Assembly (NCBI RefSeq): GCF_003651185.1
Contig: NZ_RCDC01000004.1
Coordinates: 124,001-188,000, forward strand
Source: Stenotrophomonas rhizophila
Lineage (GTDB): Bacteria; Pseudomonadota; Gammaproteobacteria; Xanthomonadales; Xanthomonadaceae
Direction of reading: 5' to 3'
DNA length: 64,000 nucleotides
Below are positions 45,330 to 54,700 of this stretch, piece after piece. The translations under genes and the position numbers were made by a program. The notes beneath the pieces are model-generated. The model did no database searches and had not been told where the DNA came from. It saw only the letters and a program-made list of their open reading frames with translations. Numbering within the stretch: the first letter of the stretch is position 1; the number at the start of each line of letters is the position of its first letter.

Positions 45330-46968
45330 GGTTCAACTCCGGGTTGCAGGGCATATCGGCCGCGCGGCGCAAATCTTCAAGGCGAAGTACAAGATTGGCC
45401 GCACTGGCACGGTGCAGGTCGTCAGGAACGTCCTGGCCATCGGTGACCCAGGTGATCGGCAGGCGGTGATCCACGGCCACCGATAGGGCGGTACCGAAGC
45501 GGCCGGTTTCGTCCAGCTTGCTCAGCACCACGCCCTGCGGGTTGGCGGCGCTGAAGCGGCGGACCACCTCGTCCATGTCGCCGAAGCTGGTGTTGGCCGG
45601 CAGCACCAGCAGGGTGCGGATCTGCTCGGCGGCACGCAGCCACTGCAGCTGGGCCGCCAGGGCGCGGTCGCGCGGGCCCAGGCCGGCGGTGTCGATCAGG
45701 ACCAGCTTGTAGTCCTTCAGGCGTTCCAGCAGCTGGTTCAGATCGCTGCCGCTGCTGGCCTCGTGGACGGCGATGCCGAGCTGGCGGCCGAAGCCGTACA
45801 GCTGCTCGCGGGCGCCGATGCGGCCGGTATCGGTGGTGACCAGGGCGACATCGCGGGCGGCATGCGCCTCGGCGAAACGCGAGGCCAGCTTGGCGATGGT
45901 GGTGGTCTTGCCGGCGCCGGTGGGGCCGACCAGGGCGATCACGCCGCCGGCTTCCAGCGGATCGACCGGGGCGATCGGCAGCTTCTTGGAGAGCAGGCCG
46001 AGCATCAGGCCGCGGCCACGGTGGGCCTCGGTATCCAGCGGAATCTGCATGGCCACGTCGCGGCTGATGCCGGCGTCGAAGCCGTATTCGTCCATCAGGT
46101 CCAGTGCGGCGGCGCGCACCGGCGAGCCGCGCAGGCGCTCATCGGTGAAGCGGTGCATCTCGCGCTCGATGACATGGCGCATGCCGGCCACTTCATGGCG
46201 CAGCTGGCGGATTTCTTCGTCATCGCGCTGGATGACCGTCAGTTCCGGCACGCTGGCCCCGACCGGTGCCGGTTCATTGGCGGCGGCGATGACGGTCTCG
46301 GCGATCGGCAGCGGGAGGGCCGGCGGCAGGGCAGCCGCGACGATCGGCAAGGGCGCGAGCGCAGCGGCGACCGGCAGCACGGTCTCGTCCGTCTCCTCCA
46401 GTGGCGGATCGATCACGAAGCGGGCGCGGTTGATCGGGGCGGGTGCGGCGATGGCCTCTACCGGTGCGGCAGGCGAGGCGGCGGCGGCCTGCTCGACGTT
46501 GAACGGCGCGAAGATCTGCTCCGGCAGCGACGGTTCATTGACGGCAGGGCTGACGCTGGCGCGGGCCAGGGTGGCAGCGAAACCGTCGCTGCCCGGCGGC
46601 GGCACGATTTCGTTGGCGGTATCCAGGGTGCGACCGGTCGCGCCGACGGCGGCGCGGGCCAGTGCGGCCACGGCCGAGGTGGTTGCGGCCACCGGCTCGG
46701 GCGTGGCGACCGGGGCCTTGCGGCGGGTCACCGCGGCAATCACGGCATCGGCGGCGCTGCGCGGGCGCGGTGCCGGCGGCGCGACGTCCTTGCGGGCCGC
46801 TTCCAGCGCACGCTGCACGGCGCTTTCGTCGTAGTTGGCCGCCGCCACGATTTCGACACCTTCGGCGATCCGGCGGTTGGACAGGATCACTGCGTCCGGC
46901 CCGTGTTCCTTGCGCACCAGGTTCATGGCCGAGCGCATATCGGAGGCGACGAAGCGTTTGATTTTCAT
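45316..46968 (-). CDS. flhF: FlhF, SRP-type GTPase for polar flagellum placement
   Basis: Marks the pole for flagellar assembly. Start set at the ATG at 46968 (MKIKRFVASDMRSAM), giving 550 residues with the conserved B domain first. A long Ala/Pro-rich middle (about 80-260) is more extended than in many FlhF proteins. The NG GTPase domain follows, with GPTGAGKTTTIAKLA, TTDTGRIGAREQL, VLIDTAGLGPRDR and LSKLDETGRFG. It lies between flhA and fleN. No sigma-54 -24/-12 site was found in the 149-base gap upstream. Confidence 0.96.
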   Translation of the reverse strand: MKIKRFVASDMRSAMNLVRKEHGPDAVILSNRRIAEGVEIVAAANYDESAVQRALEAARKDVAPPAPRPRSAADAVIAAVTRRKAPVATPEPVAATTSAVAALARAAVGATGRTLDTANEIVPPPGSDGFAATLARASVSPAVNEPSLPEQIFAPFNVEQAAAASPAAPVEAIAAPAPINRARFVIDPPLEETDETVLPVAAALAPLPIVAAALPPALPLPIAETVIAAANEPAPVGASVPELTVIQRDDEEIRQLRHEVAGMRHVIEREMHRFTDERLRGSPVRAAALDLMDEYGFDAGISRDVAMQIPLDTEAHRGRGLMLGLLSKKLPIAPVDPLEAGGVIALVGPTGAGKTTTIAKLASRFAEAHAARDVALVTTDTGRIGAREQLYGFGRQLGIAVHEASSGSDLNQLLERLKDYKLVLIDTAGLGPRDRALAAQLQWLRAAEQIRTLLVLPANTSFGDMDEVVRRFSAANPQGVVLSKLDETGRFGTALSVAVDHRLPITWVTDGQDVPDDLHRASAANLVLRLEDLRRAADMPCNPELNHAVA

Positions 46969-47117
46969 GCTGTGGTACCGGGACTGGGGCGGCGGAGTGG
47001 TGGAAGGGAAACGCTGGTTGTCGGTGGTCTGCACGGTCAGGGAGTCCCTTTATTTCCTGCTGCGGTGAAATCGAATGAGGTGTCTGTTTTCTGTCGCGGT
47101 GCCGTCGGGTGTCCGGC

Positions 47118-49220
47118 TCAACTGATCGTGCCGACCAGCTTCAACCGTTTGTCCTCGGGCACCTCGCTGTAGGCGAGTACGGACAGCGAGGGGACGCTGT
47201 GGCGTACCAGCCGTGCCAGCGCGGCACGTACCGGGCCGGGCACCAGCACGACCGCCGGCTCGTTCTTCGCTTCCTGCTTGCCGACACATTCGGCCAGGCT
47301 TTGATGCAGTCGCTCGGCGAGTCCGGGTTCCAGCGCGGCGCCGTTGCCCTGTGTGGACTCCTGCAAGACGCGTTCCAGTTGCGGGTTGAGGGTGAAGACC
47401 GGCAGCTCCGGCGACATCCCGGCGATCTCCTGCACGATGAAACGGCCCAGCGCATTGCGCACGGCAGCGGTGAGCACGGCCGGGTCCTGGCTGGTCGGCG
47501 CGCTTTCCACCAGCGATTCAACGATCTTGCGCAGCTGGCGGATCGGAATGCGCTCGATCAGCAGGTTCTGCAGCACGCGCACCACGGCCGACAGCGGCAG
47601 CGACTTGGGTGTCAGATCTTCGACCAGCTTCGGCGCGCTCTTGGCCAGGTTGGCCAGCAACTGCTGCACTTCTTCATGGCCAAGCAGCTCCGGGGCGTGC
47701 TCGCGGATCAGGTGCGACAAATGGGTGGCGACCACGGTGGCCGGGTCGACCACGGTGTAGCCCATCGATTCGGCATTGGCACGCTGGTGTGGCTGGATCC
47801 AGGTCGCATCCAGCCCGAAGGCAGGATCCTTGCCGGCGATGCCCTCCAGCGTGCCCAGGGCGCTGCCCGGGTCCAACGCGAGTTCGCGGTCGGGGTGGAT
47901 CTCGGCGGTGGCCACCGGCACGCCGTGGATCAGCAGGCGATACGCGGTGGCCGGCAGTTCCAGGTTGTCGCGGATATGCACGGAGGGAATCAGGAAGCCG
48001 ATGTCGTGGGTGAGCTTGCGGCGCACGCCCTTGATCCGCGCCATCAGCTCGCCGCCCTGGTTCTTGTCCACCAGCGGAATCAACCGGTAGCCGACTTCCA
48101 GGCCGAGCGGATCGACCGGGCGCAGCTCATCCCAGGTCAGCTCGGCGGTGGGCGAGGGCGCCGCGCCGGGCAGGCCGAGGGTATCGGGACGGTTGGCGGC
48201 GGGAGATTCGGCGGCGCGGGCTTCGGCCGTGCTCTTTTTCCAGGCCTTCCAGGCGATGAAGAAGAGGATCGCGGCCAGCGTCAAGAAGGCGACGTTGGGC
48301 ATGCCCGGCACCAGGCCGACCACCGCCAGAATCGCGGCGGCGATGGTCAGCGCGCGGTACTGGCCGAACACCTGGCCCATCATGGCCTGGGCCATGTCCT
48401 GCGAGCGCGAGGCGCGGGTGACCAGCATGGCGACCGCCGAGGACACCAGCAGCGCCGGGAGCTGGGCGACCAGGCCGTCACCGATGGAGAGCAGGGTGTA
48501 GGTCGCGGCGGCATCACCAAACGGCATGCCGTGCTGGAGCACGCCGACCGCCAGGCCACCGACCAGGTTGATGAACAGGATCAGGATGCCGGCGATCGCA
48601 TCGCCGCGGATGAACTTGCTGGCACCGTCCATCGCACCGTAGAAGTCGGCTTCCTCGCGGACCTCCTCACGACGGGCCTTGGCCTCTTCACGCGTCAGCA
48701 AACCGGCGTTGAGATCGGCGTCGATCGCCATCTGCTTGCCGGGCATGGCATCGAGGATGAAGCGTGCGGTCACTTCGGAGACGCGCCCGGCACCCTTGGT
48801 GATCACCACGAAATTGATGATGGTCAGGATCGCGAACACCACGATGCCGACCGCGTAGTTGCCGCCGATCACGAACTCACCGAACGAGGCGATCACCTTG
48901 CCGGCTGCTTCGTGGCCGTTCTGGCCGTTGAGCAGGATCACGCGGGTGGAGGCCACGTTCAAGGCCAGCCGCAGCATCGTGGTGACCAGCAGCACGATCG
49001 GGAAGATGGTGAAGTCCAGCGGGCGCTTCACGTAGACCACCGCCAGCAGCACCATCAGCGAGATGGCGATGTTGAAGGTGAACAGTGCATCGAGCACCGG
49101 CGGTGCCAGCGGCACCACCACCATGGCCAGCAGGGCCAGCACGATCAGCGGGGCACCCAGCCCGTGGCGGATCATGTCCAGCGCGCGGCGCACGTTCATC
49201 CCGGCAGGTTGCGCGCTCAT
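47118..49220 (-). CDS. flhA: FlhA, flagellar export gate protein
   Basis: Large inner-membrane component of the type III flagellar secretion gate, 700 residues. About eight membrane helices fill the N-terminal half (e.g. IVLALLAMVVVPLAPPVLDALFTFNIAISLMVLL), with the FHIPEP-family segment FPIVLLVTTMLRLALNVASTR. A cytoplasmic half binds export chaperones. The start overlaps the flhB stop by four bases, as usual for this pair. Confidence 0.97.
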   Translation of the reverse strand: MSAQPAGMNVRRALDMIRHGLGAPLIVLALLAMVVVPLAPPVLDALFTFNIAISLMVLLAVVYVKRPLDFTIFPIVLLVTTMLRLALNVASTRVILLNGQNGHEAAGKVIASFGEFVIGGNYAVGIVVFAILTIINFVVITKGAGRVSEVTARFILDAMPGKQMAIDADLNAGLLTREEAKARREEVREEADFYGAMDGASKFIRGDAIAGILILFINLVGGLAVGVLQHGMPFGDAAATYTLLSIGDGLVAQLPALLVSSAVAMLVTRASRSQDMAQAMMGQVFGQYRALTIAAAILAVVGLVPGMPNVAFLTLAAILFFIAWKAWKKSTAEARAAESPAANRPDTLGLPGAAPSPTAELTWDELRPVDPLGLEVGYRLIPLVDKNQGGELMARIKGVRRKLTHDIGFLIPSVHIRDNLELPATAYRLLIHGVPVATAEIHPDRELALDPGSALGTLEGIAGKDPAFGLDATWIQPHQRANAESMGYTVVDPATVVATHLSHLIREHAPELLGHEEVQQLLANLAKSAPKLVEDLTPKSLPLSAVVRVLQNLLIERIPIRQLRKIVESLVESAPTSQDPAVLTAAVRNALGRFIVQEIAGMSPELPVFTLNPQLERVLQESTQGNGAALEPGLAERLHQSLAECVGKQEAKNEPAVVLVPGPVRAALARLVRHSVPSLSVLAYSEVPEDKRLKLVGTIS

Positions 49221-50347
49221 GGGCGGCCTCCCTTGCCGAATTCATCGATATCGATGCTCGGTGCCGCCGGCATCGGGCCGGTCCCCCAGCTGCGCAGCTG
49301 GTAGACGTAGGAGAGCACCTGGGCCACGGCCGAATACAGTCTCACGGGAATTTCCTTTCCAAGTTGACCTTCCCGATACAAGGCGCGTGCCAAAGGCGGG
49401 GCGGAGACGATGGCGACCTTGTTGCCGTCGGCCACTTCACGGATGCGCAGGGCGGTTTCATCCACGCCCAGGGCGACCACGGTAGGCGCGCCCATCTTTC
49501 CGCCTTCGTACTTCAGGGCGACCGCGTAGTGGGTGGGGTTGACCACCACGACATCGGCCGTGGGCACCGCTTCCATCATCCGGCGGTTGGACATCTGCTG
49601 CTGCAGCTGGCGGATACGGCCCTTGACCTCGGGGCTGCCCTCGCTTTCCTTCATTTCCCGGCGCAGCTCTTCACGGGTCATCTTCAGCTTGCGCATCCAG
49701 TTCCAGCGCTGGTACGGCGCATCGATGGCGGCCAGCAGCATCATCGCGCCGCCGGTGGCCAGCATCAGCTTCAGGGTGAAGCCCAGGCCCTGCACCATCG
49801 CCGCTTCCAGGGGCTGGTTGAGCAGGTCGCGCAGCGGCCGCACGCCGTGCCACACCACCAGCCCCGCCGCGGTGCCGACGAAGGCGATGCGCAGCAGCGA
49901 CTTGGTGAACTCGGCGATCGCCTCAGGCCCGTAGAGGCGCTTCATGCCGGCCATCGGGCTGAGCCGCTTGAAATCGGGCATCAGCGACTTGTTCGACCAG
50001 CGCAGCCCGCCCATCACCACCGGCGACAGGAAACTGGCCAACAGGCAGATCACCACGAGCGGCCACATGCCCAGCAGCAGGCGCAGCAGCAGCTCGCCGA
50101 AGTGGCCGAACAGCGCCTGGGGATGCAGGCGCAGGCCCGGCTCGGGGCTGAGCGCGAACTGCATCCAGGTCTTGGCGTTGCGGGCGATGGTGCCGGAGAA
50201 CGCCATCAGCGCCAGCACGCCGGCACCGAACACGGCCGCCGTCGCCAGCTCCCGCGAGCGCGGGATGTTGCCCTGTTCCCGGGCATCGCGCAGGCGTTTT
50301 TCGGTGGGTAATTCGGTCTTTTCGCCGGCTTGTTCGTTCTCGGACAT
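49217..50347 (-). CDS. flhB: FlhB, flagellar export switch protein
   Basis: Inner-membrane export protein that switches substrate specificity by self-cleavage, 376 residues from the ATG at 50347 (MSENEQAGEKTELPTEKRL). Four membrane helices precede a cytoplasmic domain with the self-cleaving NPTH at Asn270. A GTG three codons upstream is possible, but it lies inside a hairpin stem (50352-50385). The usual neighbour fliR lies 12 kb away; the 50.4-60.6 kb cassette and an MHYT-GGDEF-EAL gene stand between. Confidence 0.97.
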   Translation of the reverse strand: MSENEQAGEKTELPTEKRLRDAREQGNIPRSRELATAAVFGAGVLALMAFSGTIARNAKTWMQFALSPEPGLRLHPQALFGHFGELLLRLLLGMWPLVVICLLASFLSPVVMGGLRWSNKSLMPDFKRLSPMAGMKRLYGPEAIAEFTKSLLRIAFVGTAAGLVVWHGVRPLRDLLNQPLEAAMVQGLGFTLKLMLATGGAMMLLAAIDAPYQRWNWMRKLKMTREELRREMKESEGSPEVKGRIRQLQQQMSNRRMMEAVPTADVVVVNPTHYAVALKYEGGKMGAPTVVALGVDETALRIREVADGNKVAIVSAPPLARALYREGQLGKEIPVRLYSAVAQVLSYVYQLRSWGTGPMPAAPSIDIDEFGKGGRP

Positions 50348-50351
50348 GGGC

Positions 50352-50385
50352 TGCACGACACGGGGGGATTACCCGGGGTCGTGCA
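50352..50385 (-). promoter_or_regulatory. Hairpin directly upstream of flhB
   Basis: Outer stem TGCACGAC / GTCGTGCA (8 of 8) enclosing an 18-base loop with a weak inner GGG/CCC pairing. It ends four bases before the flhB ATG and starts just after the cassette's last gene. Without a U-tract it may be a processing site or a translation control element, not a true terminator. Confidence 0.5.
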
Positions 50386-50402
50386 AGAACCGTTCCGTGA
50401 CG

Positions 50403-51764
50403 TCAGGCCGGGCCGCTGCGCGCGTGCGACACCGGCACCTGGTCGGACTGCGTCGCGGTGGCGATGGTCTCCTTCAAGGGCACCTCGCCCACGCCCAGGG
50501 CCCGTTCGATCACCAACGCGGTGCCTTGCCCGTGCAACAGCGCCTGCAGCCGGCCGAACTCACCGCACCACAGGGTTTCGATGTCGCGGTCGCGACGGCG
50601 ATCGCGATCGGTCGCCAGGGCCACGGCCCGGACCTGCAGGCGCCCGCCGTCGGCACGGCCGCCCACCTCAACGCCATAGCCCGGGGTGGCTACCTTCTTG
50701 AGGACCACCGCGCCAGTGTCCTGCCATGCGGTGGCCATGCCTTCGCGCACCTCGTAGCCGAGGCTGGCCAGCCCGTCCAGTACGGCCTGGCGCCGGGAAA
50801 CTGCCGCCAGCGCCTGCTGGTGGCTGGCAAGGGCGGTGTCGCACTGCAGGGTGAGTTCGGTGAGCAGTGACAGCGCGGTGTCGGTACTGCAGGCGGCCGC
50901 CCGGGTCAGCAACAGCGCATGCTCCGCCGGGTCCACGGCAGCCAGCCTGCCGGCCACATCCTGCAGCCGTTCCAGCTGCGTGCGGCGCTGGGCGAACGCG
51001 GCCGAGGCGGCGGCCAGGTCCAGTACTAGGCTGTCCAGCAGCAGGTTGCGCCGTTGCGGGGCGGTTTCCTGCTCGGCCTTGTGCAGCGCCTCCAGGTAGG
51101 GTGCTGCGACTGCCTCGCCCTGCAGCAACTGCAGTTCGGCGATATGGCGGTCCACGCGCAGCAGGCGCGCCTCGCGCTCGGGGTCGGCGGGCTGCCGGGC
51201 GGCCCAGTCGGCCAGCGTGGGGGTGAGGGTGGTGGTCTGCAATGCGGCGGCCAACGCGCGCTGGTCATCGCTCAGTGTTGCCTGCGCGTCCGGCGGCGAC
51301 AGGAGCGCGAAGGCACGGGCCAGCACCGCCTCTGCGTCAGTACCGGGGTGACCGTCGGCCAGTGCCCGCAGCGCGTGCAGCAGGCCGGCGTCTGCATCAA
51401 CGGATCGGTCCTGCAGGGTGTTGAGCACGGCGGCGGCGTTGTCGCGCTGCCGCCGCTGCTGCTGGCGGCCTGCGGCAGCGCGGTCGATGGCGCGCGCCTC
51501 GCGGTCGCGGGTGTCGGCCTGCAGGAAGGCGGTTTCCGCCTCGATCAGCAGCGCATACCGCGTGTTGTCGCTGTCCGCCAACAGCGCCTGCAGCGCCTGG
51601 CGGCGTGCCATTACCGCGGCCACCGCCGATGCGTCGCTCTCGCCCACGCGCTCACACTGGGCCTGCCAGCGCGCCACCGCCTGGTCCAGCCGGTGCAGCA
51701 TCGCCTCACGCAGGGCCAGCAGTTCTTCGGCAGTCACGATGCGGACGACTTTGGGACCACTCAT
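50403..51764 (-). CDS. Helical protein of the accessory cassette (MSGPKVV family)
   Basis: A 453-residue protein without a recognised fold family. The N-terminus MSGPKVVRIVTAEELLALREAML looks like a conserved leader; the middle (about 25-330) is nearly all Ala/Leu/Arg/Gln-rich helix with probable coiled coil. The C-terminal part (about 345-440) looks globular: LGYEVREGMATAWQDTGAVVLKKVATPGYGVEVGG, then ETLWCGEFGRLQALL. No signal peptide or membrane helix. It overlaps the helicase-nuclease gene by four bases (ATGA), so the two are translated together. A scaffold or sensor role for the large partner is only a guess. Confidence 0.75.
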   Translation of the reverse strand: MSGPKVVRIVTAEELLALREAMLHRLDQAVARWQAQCERVGESDASAVAAVMARRQALQALLADSDNTRYALLIEAETAFLQADTRDREARAIDRAAAGRQQQRRQRDNAAAVLNTLQDRSVDADAGLLHALRALADGHPGTDAEAVLARAFALLSPPDAQATLSDDQRALAAALQTTTLTPTLADWAARQPADPEREARLLRVDRHIAELQLLQGEAVAAPYLEALHKAEQETAPQRRNLLLDSLVLDLAAASAAFAQRRTQLERLQDVAGRLAAVDPAEHALLLTRAAACSTDTALSLLTELTLQCDTALASHQQALAAVSRRQAVLDGLASLGYEVREGMATAWQDTGAVVLKKVATPGYGVEVGGRADGGRLQVRAVALATDRDRRRDRDIETLWCGEFGRLQALLHGQGTALVIERALGVGEVPLKETIATATQSDQVPVSHARSGPA

Positions 51765-54700
51765 GGCAGGGTTTCCGGTTGTGCGGGGACAGGCGGGGGC
51801 GGCACCGGGGCGGGGGCCATGGCCGCGTCGATGGCCAGGCGCAGCCGTGCCCGTTCGGCCTCGCCGTCGTGGTACCAGGCATGCGAGGACACCCGGTGGA
51901 TGCCGCCGATGGCGCGGCGCAGGACCGAAGGCCGCCAGATTTCACGGGCGCGGGCATGCGTCAGCAGCGGGTGGCTGGGCGCGTCGCACTCGATGCCGAT
52001 GGCGAAGTTGCCGGTGTCGGGATGTTCGATGGCGAAGTCCAGCCCGAATGCGTCGCCTTCACTGGCGGCCGCGGCGTCCCATCCCAGCGACTGCAGGTAG
52101 GCGCCGACGATCTGCGTGAAGCCGTCGGCGGGCGCCGCGTGGGTGCGGTTGGCCACGCTGCGGTCGGTCTGCAGGCGATCCAGCAGCCGCTCGCTGCCGT
52201 CGAACTCGCCGGCACACAGGGCGCGGGCGTACTCCAGGTATCCCTGCAGGTAGTCACGCGGGCTGGCCGGGGCGCGCTGGGTGTTGAACAGGTCGGAGAT
52301 GTCGGCGATCGGCATCGAGGTGATCATCACCACCCGTTGCCGGGCGCGGGTGACGGCCACGTTGAGGCGGCGCTCGCCGCCGGTCTGGCCGAGCACGCCG
52401 AAGTTGCGCCGGAAGGTGCCCTGCGCGTTGCGGCCGAAGGTGGAGGAGAACACGATGATGTCGCGCTCGTCACCCTGCACGTTTTCCACGTTCTTGACGA
52501 AGACCGCCATGTCCTCGCCGTCTTCGCTGCGCTCGCGTTCCTCGGCGAACGCGGCACGGAAGGCGGCATCCTGCCCGGCGCGCTTCTCCAGGTGCTCTTC
52601 GATCAGCTCGGCCTGCTTGCGGTTGAAGGTGACCACGCCCACCGAGGGGCGGGCGGCATAGGGGTGCTGCCACAACTGGGCGAGGTACTCCACCACCCGC
52701 GCCGCTTCGGCAGGGTTGCTCTGGTGCTGGTACACACCGTCGACCTGGATCAGTTCCAGTGGCTTGATCCGCGCGATGCTGCTGCGCGGATGGCGCACCG
52801 GCACGTTGAGCCGGTTGCCGTAGAAGGCTGCGTTGGAGAAGCCGATCAGTTCGCGATACGCCGAGCGGTAGTGGATCTGCAGCGTGGTGCTGGGCAGGGC
52901 ATTGCGGGCCAGCTGCAGCAGGTCCGGGCAATCCTTGATCTCGCGACGGTTCCAGGTTTCCTCGAAGGCATCGCGCTGCTCGGCATCGACCTCGGCATCG
53001 GGCTCGTCGCCATCGAAGACCTCGGCTTCATCGCTTTCCACCCGGCTGGAGAAGAAGGCAGTGGGCGGCATCTGCTTCTCATCCCCGCTGACGACCGTGA
53101 CCCGGCCACGGAACAGCGTGGGCAGGGCGAACTCGACCGGCATCTGCGAGGCTTCGTCGTAGATCACCGTGTCGAACAGCCCTGCCTGCAGTGGCAGCAC
53201 GCGGCTGGCCACGTCCGGGTTCATCAGCCAGATCGGGCGGAGGCGCATCAGGCCCAGTTCGCTGCCCAGCTCGATGAACTCGCGCAGGCGGCGCGAACGG
53301 CGCCCGGTCAGCCGGGTCACGTCTTCCCACTGCTTGCGGTTGCCCAACTGCTGCAGGTCGATGTGGGTGCCCAGCATCTGACGGTTGAGCCGGCGCATCT
53401 GCTGGTCGGCAGCGGCCAGGCTGGCGACCTTGGCCTGGGTTTCATCCTGGCCGAACTGCAGCGCCGGGATCGCCTGCTCCATGCGGTGCTTCCAGCCCAG
53501 CCGTGCTTCGCGATGCAGCAGGCGGCGCACGGCCGGCTCCAGCGCGTCGCTGGGAAGGATATCCAGCTGCGGTTGCAGCTGGCGCAGCAGTGCCAGCAGG
53601 TCCAGGTCTGCGGCCGAGAGTTGCCCGGCGCGCCCGCGGAAGGCCTGGTAGGCGGCCAGGTGGGGCAGGGCATCCTGCAGGTGCTGCAGCACCTGGGCAT
53701 TGCTCTGGTTGTGGGCGATGGCCGCGGCCAATGCGTCGGTCAGAGTCTGCTCCAGCCAGTCGGCCAGCAAGCCGAGCTGCTGCGCGCTGGCATGGCGGGC
53801 GGCATGCCGCGCCAGCGAGGCATCCAGGTCCTGCAGCAGTGCCTCCAGGTGCGCGCGGTCGCCCGCCAGGGCAGCGTCATCGGCCTGCTGGGGACGTGGC
53901 GACTGCGCCAGCGCCTGGGCCAGTGCCTGTACATCGAGCAGTTGGCGCCCGCTGGCGCGTGCCATCGGGCCCAGCGCCATGCCGGTCCGTTGGCCCACCG
54001 GGTCCAGCGCCAGCTGCTGGTGTAGGCGGGCCAGTTCGTTGCGCAGCGGGCGCAAGCGTGCTTCCAGCGTCGCGGCGGCCAGCAGTGCTGCGGCGCCCGC
54101 TTCGCCTGTCGCGTGGGACTGCTCCTGCAGGACACGGTTCACCCGCCGCCGGCGCAGCAGGTGCAGCGGGTTGAGTCGGGCGAGCAGGCCGCGTGCGCCC
54201 AGGACGCGCGCGGCGTCGCGCTGCAGCTGCGCCAGCGTGCGCTCGTCGACGCCGGTAAGGGCCGGCGACAGCGTGCTGGAGAAGGCGTCGAGGTCGAGCG
54301 CCGCGACGGCGTGCTCGATCTGGTGCAGCCGGTCCAGCGCGATGTCGCCCTGGCTTGGCTGGCCCGCGCGTGCGGTGCGGAACAGCGGCAGCCAGCGCGC
54401 CAGCCGGATCCGTTGTGCGTCGTCCAGGCGGAGCAGGGTCGCCACGTGCGCCGACTTCCACGCCTGGTGCGGAGCGGGATCGTCCAGCTCGAAGCTGGCC
54501 GGGTGTGCCAGCAGGATCGCCTGCCGGTGCTGTTCGGCCGCAGTGAAGGCCTGAAGGGCGGCAACGAACGCGGCGAGGGTGTCCGCGTCGGCCGCGAAGG
54601 GACGCAACTGCACCAGCGGGCTACCTTCGTAACGGGCCGGCAGCCACAACCGGATCAACGGCGCACATGCTTCCTCGCGCTGCACCAGGGTGGGCAGGTC

